In this document: positions 37,543 to 47,264 of the stretch, piece after piece
Layout: the number at the start of each line of letters is the position of its first letter
Position numbering within the stretch: position 1 is the stretch's first letter
From: Burkholderiales bacterium
GTDB lineage: Bacteria > Pseudomonadota > Gammaproteobacteria > Burkholderiales > Burkholderiaceae_C
Reading direction: 5' to 3'
Length of the DNA: 64,000 bases
Assembly (NCBI GenBank): GCA_016702555.1
Contig: JADJDV010000007.1
Coordinates: forward strand, 806,001 to 870,000
Program-made: the position numbers and the translations under genes
The notes under the pieces: model-generated
What the model was told of the DNA's origin: nothing
The model's database searches: none
The model's input: only the letters and a program-made list of their open reading frames with translations

Positions 37543-40500
37543 CCCCGGCCTACGAACACAACGGCCAGCCCTGCACGCGCGAGGCCTTCTACGCCATCGC
37601 CTGCGACCCGCGCCGCAGCGTGGCGGTGGAGGCCTGCGCCGGCGCCGGCAAGACCTGGATGCTGGTGTCGCGCATCGTGCGCGCGCTGATCGAACCCGGT
37701 GCCGATGGCCAGGTGGCGGCGCCGCAGGAGATCCTGGCCATCACCTTCACCAAGAAGGCGGCGGGCGAGATGCGCCGCCGCCTGTCGGACGAGTTGCAGC
37801 GCCTGGCGCTGATCGAAAGCGATGAGCAACTGGATGCCGAGTTGCGCGCGCGTGGCGTGGCACCGGCGCAGCAGGCCGCGCTGCGTGCGCCGCTGCGGCA
37901 GGCCTATCGGCGCCTGCTGGCATCGGGCCGGGCGGTGCAGGTGCGCACCTTTCACAGCTGGTTTGGCGCGCTGCTGGCCGAGGCGCCGCTGAAGGTGCTG
38001 CACGAGCTGGGCCTGCCCGCCGCCTACGAGCTGCTGCTGGAGGACGCGCAGGCGCGGGCCGAGGTCTGGCGCCCCTTTTTGACCCGCGTGGCGCAGGACA
38101 GCACGCTGCGCGCCGACTACCAGGCGCTGGTCACCGCGCACGGCCGCCACCAGACCGACAAGGCGCTGCAGTCGGCGCTGCAAAAGCGCGCCGAGTTCGA
38201 GCTGGCCGATGCGGCGGGGGTGGTGGATGGCGCGGTGCCGCCGTTTGGGGCGCTGTTTCCCGAACTCGCCGGTTTCGACACGCCGGGCGATGCGCTGTTT
38301 GACCACGCGCCGACTGCCGGCCTGCTGGCCGAGGCCGCGGCGGGCTTGGCGCAGGCCGCCGCGCCCACCTTCAAGGAGAAGGGCGACGAATTGCGTATGG
38401 CGCTCGACGCGCGCGATGCGGTGGGCGTGCGCGCCGCCTTGCTCACGAAGGAAGATGCGCCGCGCAAGTTCAGCGACAAGGTGCCCGGCATCGACAGCGT
38501 GCGTGCCGCGCAGGACGCGCTGGCGCACATCCTCGCCGCCGACGCCCAGCACGCCGCCAGGCAGCATCAGCAGCGGCTGGCGCGGCTGGCGCGCGCGCTG
38601 CTGGCCGAGTTCGCCGCGCTCAAGCGCCAGCGCGGCTGGGTCGACATGGCCGACCTGGAGCGCGCCGCGCAGCTGCTGCTGACCGACGAGGTGCTGTCCG
38701 GCTGGATACAGCAGCGCCTGGACGCGCGCGTGCGCCATCTGCTGATCGACGAGTTCCAGGACACCAGCCCGGTGCAATGGCAGGCGCTGCGCGAATGGCT
38801 GTCGGGCTACGCCGGCGCGGGCGCGGGCGCGGCGATGGCGGTGTTCCTGGTGGGCGATCCCAAGCAAAGCATCTACCGCTTCCGGCGCGCCGAGCCGCAG
38901 GTGTTTCTGGCCGCGCAGCGCTTCGTGCGCGAGGCGCTGGGCGGCGAGCGCCTGGCCTGCGACCACACGCGGCGCAACGCGCCCGGCGTCATCGAGGTCG
39001 TCAACGCCGCGCTGGCGGCCGCGCAGGACGCGGGCGAGTACAGCGGCTTTCGCGCCCACAGCACCGAATCGACCGATGCCGGCGGCGCGCTGCTGGCGCT
39101 GCCGCCGATTCCCCGGCCCGAGCGCGGCGACGAAGCGGCCGATCCGCTGGACTGGCGCGACAGCTTGAGCACGCCGCGCGTGCAGCCCGAGGACAGCTTG
39201 CGCGCGCGCGAGGCCGGGCAGGCCGCGCGCTGGGTGAAAAGCCGGCTCGATGCCGGCGTGCCGGCGCGCGAAGTGATGGTGCTGGCGCGCAAGAACGAGC
39301 CGCTGCTGCACATGCAGGCGGCGCTGCGCGCGCTGGGCGTGGCCACCGAGATGCCCGAGAAGACGGCGTTGCCCGAGGCGCCCGCCGTGCAGGACGTGAT
39401 TGCGCTGCTCGACGCGCTGGTCTCGCCCGCGCACGATTTGTCGCTGGCGCGCGCGCTGAAGTCGCCGATCTTTGGCGCCAGCGACGCCGAGCTGACGCGC
39501 ATCGCGCTGGCCGCGCGCGCGCGGCCCGGCGTGCCGTGGTTCGAGTTGCTGCAGCAGCCGGCGCCCGACGTCGGACCGGCGCAGCGTTTCGCGGCCGATC
39601 TGCGGCGCTATCAAGCCTGGGTGAACACGCTGCCGCCGCACGACGCGCTGCAGGCCATCTACCGCCACGCCGACCTGCACGCGCGCTTCGCCGCCGCCGT
39701 GCCGGCGCCGGAACGCGCGCGCACGCTGGCGCAGCTGGATGCGCTGCTCGGCGCCGCGCTCGATTTGCAGGGCGGGCGTTACCTCACGCCCTACGCGCTG
39801 GTGCGCGCGTTTCGCTCGGCGGTGGCGGGTCAGGCCATCCGCGCGCCGCAGGCCGGCGGCGGCCAGGCCGTGCGCCTGCTCACCGTGCATGGCGCCAAGG
39901 GGCTGGAAGCCGACGAGCTGCTGCTGCTCGACACCCAGGCGGCACCGTCGCGCCCCGCCACCATGGGGGCGCTGATCGACTGGCCGGGCGAGGCGCGCGC
40001 GCCGCGCCAGTTCGTCTTCCTCACCCACGAATCGGCGCCGCCGCCTTCGGCGCGCGACTTGATGGCGCAGGAGTTGCAGGAGCGCGCGCGCGAGGAGCTG
40101 AACGCGCTCTACGTGGCGCTGACGCGCGCGCGGCGCACGCTGGTGCTGTCCAGCATCACGCCCGCTCATGCATCCAAGGTGCGGACCTGGTGGGATCGCC
40201 TGCACGCGGCGGCCACGCCGATTGAACTGGAGGAAGCCGACACGCCCGGCGCGGACGCCGGCGTGCCGACGCTTGAACTGCTGGAGTTGCCGGCGGCGTC
40301 AGCGTTTGATGATGTGGCAGCGTCGGCGGGTGTCACTGAGTTTGCCGAGGTGGCCGAGGATTCCGACGCCTCGCGCATCGGCCAGGCCATGCACTGGCTG
40401 CTGGAGCGCGCCGGGCCGGTGGGTGAAGGCGACTGGCCCGCAGCGCAATGCGCCGCCGCCGCGCGCCGCTTCGCTTTGGACGACGCACAGTTCGATCATG

Positions 40501-40826
40501 CGCGCGCCGCCGCGCGCCGCATCCTGGCAGGCGCGGGCGCCTGGGCCTGGCACGATGGCGAGCTGCGGCAGGCCTTCGACGAGGTGGAACTGGTGCACCA
40601 GGGCGAGCGCCTGCGCATCGACCGCCTGGTGCTGCGCGGCGCGTCGGGCGGCGAGCCGGACGCGTGGTGGGTGCTGGACTACAAGAGCGCGGTGCGGCCG
40701 GAGCAGAGTCCGCTGCTGCGCGAGCAGCTGACGCGCTACCGTGACGCGGTGGCCGTGCTGCACGCGGGAGTCAGGGTGCGCGCCGCTTTTCTGAGCGCCG
40801 ACGGGCGCCTGGTTGAAATCGATTGA
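37539..40826 (+). CDS. addA: AddA-like UvrD/Rep-family helicase-nuclease
   Basis: A 1095-residue SF1A helicase. Walker A is ACAGAGKTW (32-40), motif Ia AITFTKKAAGEM, Walker B LLIDEFQDTSP, motif III LVGDPKQSIYRFRRAEP, motif V VRLLTVHGAKGLEADELLLLD (core LLTVHGAKGLEADE) and motif VI LYVALTRARRTLVLSS. A C-terminal RecB-type nuclease domain (about 950-1090) has HQGERLRIDRLVL and WWVLDYKSA. It drives unwinding in the AddAB break-processing complex. ATG 37539 overlaps the addB stop (ATGA); an in-frame extension to 37497 is not needed. Confidence 0.92.
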   Translation: MTPAYEHNGQPCTREAFYAIACDPRRSVAVEACAGAGKTWMLVSRIVRALIEPGADGQVAAPQEILAITFTKKAAGEMRRRLSDELQRLALIESDEQLDAELRARGVAPAQQAALRAPLRQAYRRLLASGRAVQVRTFHSWFGALLAEAPLKVLHELGLPAAYELLLEDAQARAEVWRPFLTRVAQDSTLRADYQALVTAHGRHQTDKALQSALQKRAEFELADAAGVVDGAVPPFGALFPELAGFDTPGDALFDHAPTAGLLAEAAAGLAQAAAPTFKEKGDELRMALDARDAVGVRAALLTKEDAPRKFSDKVPGIDSVRAAQDALAHILAADAQHAARQHQQRLARLARALLAEFAALKRQRGWVDMADLERAAQLLLTDEVLSGWIQQRLDARVRHLLIDEFQDTSPVQWQALREWLSGYAGAGAGAAMAVFLVGDPKQSIYRFRRAEPQVFLAAQRFVREALGGERLACDHTRRNAPGVIEVVNAALAAAQDAGEYSGFRAHSTESTDAGGALLALPPIPRPERGDEAADPLDWRDSLSTPRVQPEDSLRAREAGQAARWVKSRLDAGVPAREVMVLARKNEPLLHMQAALRALGVATEMPEKTALPEAPAVQDVIALLDALVSPAHDLSLARALKSPIFGASDAELTRIALAARARPGVPWFELLQQPAPDVGPAQRFAADLRRYQAWVNTLPPHDALQAIYRHADLHARFAAAVPAPERARTLAQLDALLGAALDLQGGRYLTPYALVRAFRSAVAGQAIRAPQAGGGQAVRLLTVHGAKGLEADELLLLDTQAAPSRPATMGALIDWPGEARAPRQFVFLTHESAPPPSARDLMAQELQERAREELNALYVALTRARRTLVLSSITPAHASKVRTWWDRLHAAATPIELEEADTPGADAGVPTLELLELPAASAFDDVAASAGVTEFAEVAEDSDASRIGQAMHWLLERAGPVGEGDWPAAQCAAAARRFALDDAQFDHARAAARRILAGAGAWAWHDGELRQAFDEVELVHQGERLRIDRLVLRGASGGEPDAWWVLDYKSAVRPEQSPLLREQLTRYRDAVAVLHAGVRVRAAFLSADGRLVEID

Positions 40827-40851
40827 CGCGCGTCGGGCGCGGCCCGGCGCT

Positions 40852-41424
40852 TCACCAGCTGCGCACGCGCCCGGTGTCGATGTGGACGAAGTTGTCGTGC
40901 TCGTAGAAGCCGACGCCGCCGGCCTGGAGCGCGATGGCGGCATCGCGCAGATCGCTCAGGGCCACGCCGGGCAGGCGCACGTCGATGGCCTTGCCGTCCA
41001 TGTGCAGGCTGCGCTTGGCGACGCCGCCGCCGCGCGTGGTGCGCAGGGTTTCGTTGGTGTGCGGGCTGCGGTAGCCGGAAATGACGTGGAAGGGGAGTTC
41101 GGTGCCCAGTTCGCGCCGCACGCGGTGCAGCAGGTGGTACAGCTCGGGGTCCATCTGGCCGACCTCGCCGCTGTAGTGGTCGCGCAGGAAATGGTTCAGG
41201 TGGTCCAGCGCGCTCGGCACGAAGGCCGGGCCCATGGCGTAGACCAGGGCGGTGCGCTCGTGGGTGTGCAGGTGGTTGAAGGACAGGCGGCGCGCCTCGG
41301 CGGCCGAGCCGGGCGCGAAAGCCAGCGCGCGGCCGGCGGCGCCCGACAGCAGGGCGCCGGCCACGGCGGCCTGCGCCACGCGCGCGCCACGGCCCAGGAG
41401 CAAGCGGCGGTGGGGGTTTTGCAT
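40852..41424 (-). CDS. YcbK/DUF882-family periplasmic murein peptidase (M15-like), Tat-exported
   Basis: A 190-residue protein with a twin-arginine-type signal (NPHRRLLLGRGARVA, hydrophobic stretch, AxA site near ALA). The mature chain has zinc-peptidase motifs of the MepK/YcbK group: VISGYRSPHTNETL, RSLHMDGKAIDVRL (H and D ligands) and a late HDNFVHIDTG. Relatives cut peptidoglycan cross-links or fold in the periplasm before export. It converges with addA, 25 bp between stops. The substrate bond is not predictable. Confidence 0.88.
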   Translation of the reverse strand: MQNPHRRLLLGRGARVAQAAVAGALLSGAAGRALAFAPGSAAEARRLSFNHLHTHERTALVYAMGPAFVPSALDHLNHFLRDHYSGEVGQMDPELYHLLHRVRRELGTELPFHVISGYRSPHTNETLRTTRGGGVAKRSLHMDGKAIDVRLPGVALSDLRDAAIALQAGGVGFYEHDNFVHIDTGRVRSW

Positions 41425-41500
41425 GGGAGGTCGGTGCGGTGCAAGAGCGAAGCTGGCGCCGATTGTGCCGCCATCGCGCCCGCGGCGCCAGTGCTCCGGC

Positions 41501-42421
41501 TCAACTGCCCGGATGGAAGGGCTTGCCCAGCGAGGCCGGCATGTTGACGCGGATCCAGGTCGGGTTGCGCGAGATCAGCGCCAGCACCACGATGGTGGCC
41601 AGGTAGGGCAGCATGGTCAGGAACTGGCTGGGCACCTGCACGCCCTGGCCTTGCAGGTGGAACTGCAGCATGGTCACGCCGCCGAACAGGTAGGCGCCCA
41701 GCAGCACGCGCGCCGGCCGCCAGGTGGCAAAGGTGGTCAGCGCCAGCGCGATCCAGCCGCGGCCGGTGACCATGCCCTCGACCCACAGCGGCGTGTAGAT
41801 CACCGACAGGTAGGCGCCCGCCAGCCCGCACAGCGCGCCGCCGACCACCACCGCCAGCAGGCGGATGCGGCGCACCGGATAGCCCAGCGCATGCGCCGAC
41901 TGCGGCGACTCGCCGACCGAGCGCAACACCAGCCCGCCGCGCGTGCGGTACAGAAACCAGATCAGCCCGCCGGCCAGCAGCATCGTGCCGTACACCAGCG
42001 GGTGGTGCTTGAACAGCGCCGGGCCGAGCAGCGGCATGTCGCCCAGACCGAGCCAGTTGAATTGCGGCCGCGGCGGCAGCTTGGCCTGCACGTAGCCGAT
42101 GCCGGCAAAGGCCGAGAAGCCGACGCCAAAGATGGACAGCGCCAGGCCGGTGGCGTACTGGTTGGTGCCCAGCCAGATCACCAGCCAGCCGAACACGGCC
42201 GCCAGCAGCGCGCCGGCGGCCAGGCCGGCAACAAAGCCGAGCCAGTCGTTGCCGCTGTGCACCACCGCGGCGAAGCCGGCGATGGCCGCGCACAGCATGA
42301 TGCCCTCGGCGCCCAGGTTGACGATGCCGGCCTTCTCGTTGATCAACAGGCCCAGCGCGGCGATCGCCAGCACGGTGCCGGCGTTCAGCGTGGCGGCGAG
42401 GAGCAGGGCGTAGGCGTCCAT
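41501..42421 (-). CDS. Nucleoside-type ABC transporter permease (second permease)
   Basis: A 306-residue BPD_transp_2-family permease with about eight to nine transmembrane helices. INEKAGIVNLGAEGIMLCAA is the signature of YufQ/NupQ/BmpC-like nucleoside permeases, and the coupling loop is SVGESPQSAHALGYPVRRIR. ATG 42421 shares one base with the stop of the preceding permease gene, so the two are coupled. It is the last gene of the deaminase-ATPase-permease-permease operon. No BMP-family binding protein is adjacent. Confidence 0.9.
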   Translation of the reverse strand: MDAYALLLAATLNAGTVLAIAALGLLINEKAGIVNLGAEGIMLCAAIAGFAAVVHSGNDWLGFVAGLAAGALLAAVFGWLVIWLGTNQYATGLALSIFGVGFSAFAGIGYVQAKLPPRPQFNWLGLGDMPLLGPALFKHHPLVYGTMLLAGGLIWFLYRTRGGLVLRSVGESPQSAHALGYPVRRIRLLAVVVGGALCGLAGAYLSVIYTPLWVEGMVTGRGWIALALTTFATWRPARVLLGAYLFGGVTMLQFHLQGQGVQVPSQFLTMLPYLATIVVLALISRNPTWIRVNMPASLGKPFHPGS

Positions 42422-43482
42422 CAGTCGCTCCTCCCGACGCGCAGTCGATAGTTGACCAGCGTATCGCAGGCCAGCAGCGCGAACAGCAGCAGGCCCTGGA
42501 ACACGCCCGAGAGCGATTTGGGCAGGCCCAGGCGCGACTGCGCCAGCTCGCCGCCGATGTAGAACATGCTCAGCAGAATGGCGGCCAGCACCATGCCGAA
42601 GGGGTGCAGGCGGCCGACGAAGGCGACGATGATGGCGGCAAAGCCGTAGCCGGCCGGGATGTAGGGCGTGAGCTGCCCGATCGGGCCGGCCACTTCCAGC
42701 GCGCCGGCCAGGCCCGCCGTGCCGCCCGAGACCAGCAGCGCCACCCACAGCGCCTTGCGCGATGAAAAGCCGGCGTAGCGCGCCGCCGCCGGCGCCAGGC
42801 CGCCGACCTGCTGCGCGAAGCCGCCCTTGGTGCGGAACAGGTACACCCACAGCAGCGCGGCGCTGGCCAGCGCCAGCAGGGCGCCGAAGTTGACGCGCGA
42901 ACCCCGCATCAGCTTGGGCACCAGCGTGACCGCCTCGAAGGTGCGCGTCTGCGGAAAGTTGTAGCCGGCCGGGTCCTTCCACGGCCCGTACACCAGGTAG
43001 CCGAGCAGCTGGATGGCGACGTAGACCAGCATCAGGCTGACCAGAATCTCGCCAGCGTTGAAGCGGTCGCGCAAATAGGCGGTGATGCCGGCCCACAGCA
43101 TGCCGCCCAGCGTGCCGGCCAGCAGCACCGCGACGACGATCCAGCGCCCGGTCTCCTTGCCGGCCAGCAGCGCCACGCCACCAGCGGCGATCGCGCCGAT
43201 GACGAACTGGCCCTCGGCCCCGATGTTCCAGATGTTGGAGCGGAAACACACCGCCAACCCGAGCGCGATCAGCAGCAGCGGCGTCGCCTTGACGCCGACC
43301 TCGCCCAGGGCGTAGGTGGACTTGATCGGCTCCCAGAAGAACACCTGCAGCCCGCGCACCGGATCCTTGCCGAGCAGCCAGAACATGATCACGCCGATCA
43401 GCACCGTGATCGCCAGTGCCAGCAGTGGCGAGGCCCAGGTCCAGGCGCGCGACGGGGCGGGGCGCGGCTCAAGGCGCAGCAT
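42421..43482 (-). CDS. Nucleoside-type ABC transporter permease (first permease)
   Basis: A 353-residue BPD_transp_2-family permease with about nine transmembrane helices. FRSNIWNIGAEGQFVIGAI is the NupP/YufP signature. I chose ATG 43482 (MLRLEPRPAPSRAW), which overlaps the ATPase gene by 14 bp; the frame is open further upstream. It forms the importer core with the downstream permease. Confidence 0.9.
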   Translation of the reverse strand: MLRLEPRPAPSRAWTWASPLLALAITVLIGVIMFWLLGKDPVRGLQVFFWEPIKSTYALGEVGVKATPLLLIALGLAVCFRSNIWNIGAEGQFVIGAIAAGGVALLAGKETGRWIVVAVLLAGTLGGMLWAGITAYLRDRFNAGEILVSLMLVYVAIQLLGYLVYGPWKDPAGYNFPQTRTFEAVTLVPKLMRGSRVNFGALLALASAALLWVYLFRTKGGFAQQVGGLAPAAARYAGFSSRKALWVALLVSGGTAGLAGALEVAGPIGQLTPYIPAGYGFAAIIVAFVGRLHPFGMVLAAILLSMFYIGGELAQSRLGLPKSLSGVFQGLLLFALLACDTLVNYRLRVGRSD

Positions 43483-45013
43483 GCGCCGCCTCCATCGCGT
43501 GCAGATGCTGCTGCACGTCCGCATGCCACAGCCCGCTCATCCACTCGCCGATCTGCTCCACCGTGGCGTGCTGGCGCGCCACCGAGGGCGACAGCTGGCC
43601 CTTGGCGATCACGTGCAGGCGGTCGCAAATCTCGAACAACTCGTCCAGCTCCTCGCTCACCACCAGCACCGCGCAACCGGCGTCGCGCAGCGCCAGGATC
43701 TCGGCGCGAATCTGCGCGGCGGCGCCGACGTCGACGCCCCAGGTGGGCTGCGAGACGATCAGCAGCGTCGGCCGGGCGTCGATCTCGCGCCCCATGATGA
43801 ACTTCTGCAGGTTGCCGCCCGAGAGCGAGCGCGCCGGCGCGCCCGGGCCGGCCGCCTTGACGCGAAAGCGCTCGATGATGCCGGCGGCCTGCTCGCGCAG
43901 CTGGCCGGTGCGCAGCCAGCCGAAGGCGCCCACGGCCTCGCGCCGCGTCAGCAGCAGGTTGTGCGCCAGGCCCATCTCGGGCACGGCGCCGCGGCCCAGC
44001 CGCTCCTCCGGCACGAAGTGCAGGCCGAGCGCGCGCCGGCGGTCCGGCGCCAGCCGGCCCACCGGGCGGCCGCCGATGGCGATGGCCTCGTGCGGGGCGC
44101 GGCGGTCCTCGCCCGACAGCGCGAACAGCAGCTCGCGCTGGCCGTTGCCCGAGACGCCGGCGATGCCGACCACCTCGCCGGCGTGCACGCGCAGCGAGAC
44201 ATCGACCAGGTCGACGCCGAAGGGCGATTCGCGCTTCAGGCTCAGCTCCTTCACCGTCAGTACCAGATTGCCCGGGCTGCGCTCCTGGTGGCGCAGCGCC
44301 GGCGGCTCGGCGCCGATCATCAGGCGGCTCAAGGACGCGTTGCTTTCCTCGCGCGGGTCGCACACGCCGGTCACCTTGCCGCCGCGCATCACCGTGCAGG
44401 CGCTGCACAGGGCGCGGATTTCATGCAGCTTGTGGCTGATGTAGAGGATGCTGCAGCCTTCCGCCGCCAGCTGGCGCAGCGTGACGAACAGCTTGTCCAC
44501 CGCCTGCGGCGTCAGCACCGAGGTCGGCTCGTCCAGGATCAGCAGCTTCGGGTGGGTCAGCAGCGCGCGGATGATCTCCACCCGCTGCATCTCGCCCACG
44601 CTCAAGGAATGCACCGGCCGCTCGGGGTCGATGTCGAGGCCGTAGGCGGCGGCGGTGGCGGTGATGCGGCGCGTCACTTCGGCCAGCGCAAGCGACTTGT
44701 CCAGCCCCAGCCACACGTTCTCGGCCACGCTGAGGGTCTCGAACAGGCTGAAGTGCTGGAACACCATGGCGATGCCCAGCTGGCGCGCTTCCTGCGGGCT
44801 GCGAATGTGGACCGGCTGGCCGTCGAAGCGCATCGCGCCGGCGTCGGGCTTGACGGCGCCGTAGATGATCTTCATCAGCGTGCTCTTGCCGGCGCCGTTC
44901 TCACCCAGCACGGCGTGGATCTCGCCCGGCCGCACCGTCAGCGACACGTCGTCGTTGGCGACCACGCCGGGGTAGCGCTTGGTGATGCCGGTGAGCTGCA
45001 GGCGGTCGGACAT
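43469..45013 (-). CDS. Nucleoside-type ABC transporter ATP-binding protein with two ATPase domains
   Basis: A 514-residue protein of the sugar/nucleoside (RbsA/NupO-like) class with two ABC domains. Domain 1 (about 5-240) is complete: GENGAGKSTLMK, LSVGEMQRVEI and LLILDEPTSVLTP. Domain 2 (about 250-500) is degenerate: the Walker A region reads GVSGNGQREL, the signature LSGGNLQKFIMGRE is kept, and Walker B is LLIVSQPTWGVD, lacking the catalytic glutamate. That asymmetry is normal for this class. ATG 45013 gives the family N-terminus MSDRLQLTGITKRYPG. Confidence 0.92.
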   Translation of the reverse strand: MSDRLQLTGITKRYPGVVANDDVSLTVRPGEIHAVLGENGAGKSTLMKIIYGAVKPDAGAMRFDGQPVHIRSPQEARQLGIAMVFQHFSLFETLSVAENVWLGLDKSLALAEVTRRITATAAAYGLDIDPERPVHSLSVGEMQRVEIIRALLTHPKLLILDEPTSVLTPQAVDKLFVTLRQLAAEGCSILYISHKLHEIRALCSACTVMRGGKVTGVCDPREESNASLSRLMIGAEPPALRHQERSPGNLVLTVKELSLKRESPFGVDLVDVSLRVHAGEVVGIAGVSGNGQRELLFALSGEDRRAPHEAIAIGGRPVGRLAPDRRRALGLHFVPEERLGRGAVPEMGLAHNLLLTRREAVGAFGWLRTGQLREQAAGIIERFRVKAAGPGAPARSLSGGNLQKFIMGREIDARPTLLIVSQPTWGVDVGAAAQIRAEILALRDAGCAVLVVSEELDELFEICDRLHVIAKGQLSPSVARQHATVEQIGEWMSGLWHADVQQHLHAMEAAHAAP

Positions 45014-45062
45014 GGGCGGTGTCGGGCGGCGGGTCACGCAATGTAACACCGCCGCAGCGGTG

Positions 45063-45530
45063 TCATGCGGCGGCTTGGCGCAGCAGTGCCAGCGCTTCCT
45101 CGGCCAGCACGCCGCCGGTCACCGGCAGTGGTGGCTCGGCCGCCGCCAGCAGTTCGGCGCAGCGCGCCGGCAGCAGCGGACCGCCCAGCAGCGCCGCCAT
45201 CTCGGGCTGCGCGGCGGCGTAGACCACGTGCCCGACGCCGGCCCAGTACATCGCCCCCGCGCACATGGCGCAGGGCTCGCCGCTGGCGTACACGGTGGCG
45301 CCGCGCAGCGCGTCGGCGCCCAGTTGCTCGGTGGCGCGGCGCACCAGCACCATCTCGGCGTGGGCGCTGCAGTCGCCGCGGCTGTGCTGGCGGTTGCGCT
45401 CGGTCAGCAGCACCTGACCGTCGGGCGCGACCAGGGTGGCGCCGTAGGGCATGTCGCCGGCGGCCAGGGCGTCGCGCGCGGCGGCGATGGCCAGGCGCAT
45501 GGCGTGGTGGTCGGGCTCGGGTGTCGGCAT
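45063..45530 (-). CDS. Nucleobase/nucleoside deaminase (guanine deaminase-like, CDA fold)
   Basis: A 155-residue zinc-dependent deaminase. HAEM (H57, E59) and PCAMC (C87, C90) form the zinc site; the MYWAGVGHVVYAA segment resembles GuaD/TadA-like enzymes. In this setting, upstream of a nucleoside-type importer and divergent from xanthine dehydrogenase, conversion of guanine to xanthine is most likely. A tRNA adenosine deaminase is less likely because the tRNA-binding tail is missing. Start ATG 45530 follows AGGAGGG. Confidence 0.82.
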   Translation of the reverse strand: MPTPEPDHHAMRLAIAAARDALAAGDMPYGATLVAPDGQVLLTERNRQHSRGDCSAHAEMVLVRRATEQLGADALRGATVYASGEPCAMCAGAMYWAGVGHVVYAAAQPEMAALLGGPLLPARCAELLAAAEPPLPVTGGVLAEEALALLRQAAA

Positions 45531-45624
45531 GGTGCCCTCCTGTGGTCAGCGCCGAGCGTAGCGCACATCCCTGGCGCTGCAGCGGGCTTCGCCCGCGCCT
45601 CGGATTCGCGCGATACTGGCGCGC

Positions 45625-47096
<1,472 letters not shown>

Positions 47097-47100
<4 letters not shown>

Positions 47101-47264
47101 CGGCTGGCACCGTGCACCATCCGATGCCGCTGCCGGGCGAAGTGCCGCCGGTGCAGGACCCCGATCCGTTCCCGCTGCCGCCGGTGCAGGACCCGGGCAC
47201 GCCGGCGCCGCCGTTGCACGATCCGGCCGATCCGCCGCCGGTGCAGGATCCGGAGACCCCATGA
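47097..47264 (+). CDS. Proline-rich mini-ORF coupled between xdhA and xdhB, unknown function
   Basis: A 55-codon frame whose ATG overlaps the xdhA stop (ATGA at 47097) and whose TGA overlaps the xdhB ATG (ATGA at 47261). Both overlaps have the geometry of coupled translation. The peptide contains PPVQDP three times and PLHDP once, and is rich in P and D with no hydrophobic segment; it should be unstructured. I know of no assigned function. It may serve only to carry ribosomes from xdhA to xdhB, or may help assembly; both are inference. Confidence 0.65.

Noticed and set aside
34894..40205. Long open frames antisense to addB and addA
   Set aside because: Both lie opposite genes with complete helicase and nuclease motifs, and their products are Gln/Arg/His-rich shadows.
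43469..44250. The degenerate second ATPase domain of the nucleoside importer as a pseudogene sign
   Set aside because: Asymmetric ATPase domains are normal in RbsA/NupO-type proteins.
45231..45530. Calling the deaminase TadA (tRNA adenosine deaminase)
   Set aside because: The zinc motifs are shared, but the operon with a nucleoside-type importer and xanthine dehydrogenase fits a nucleobase deaminase better.
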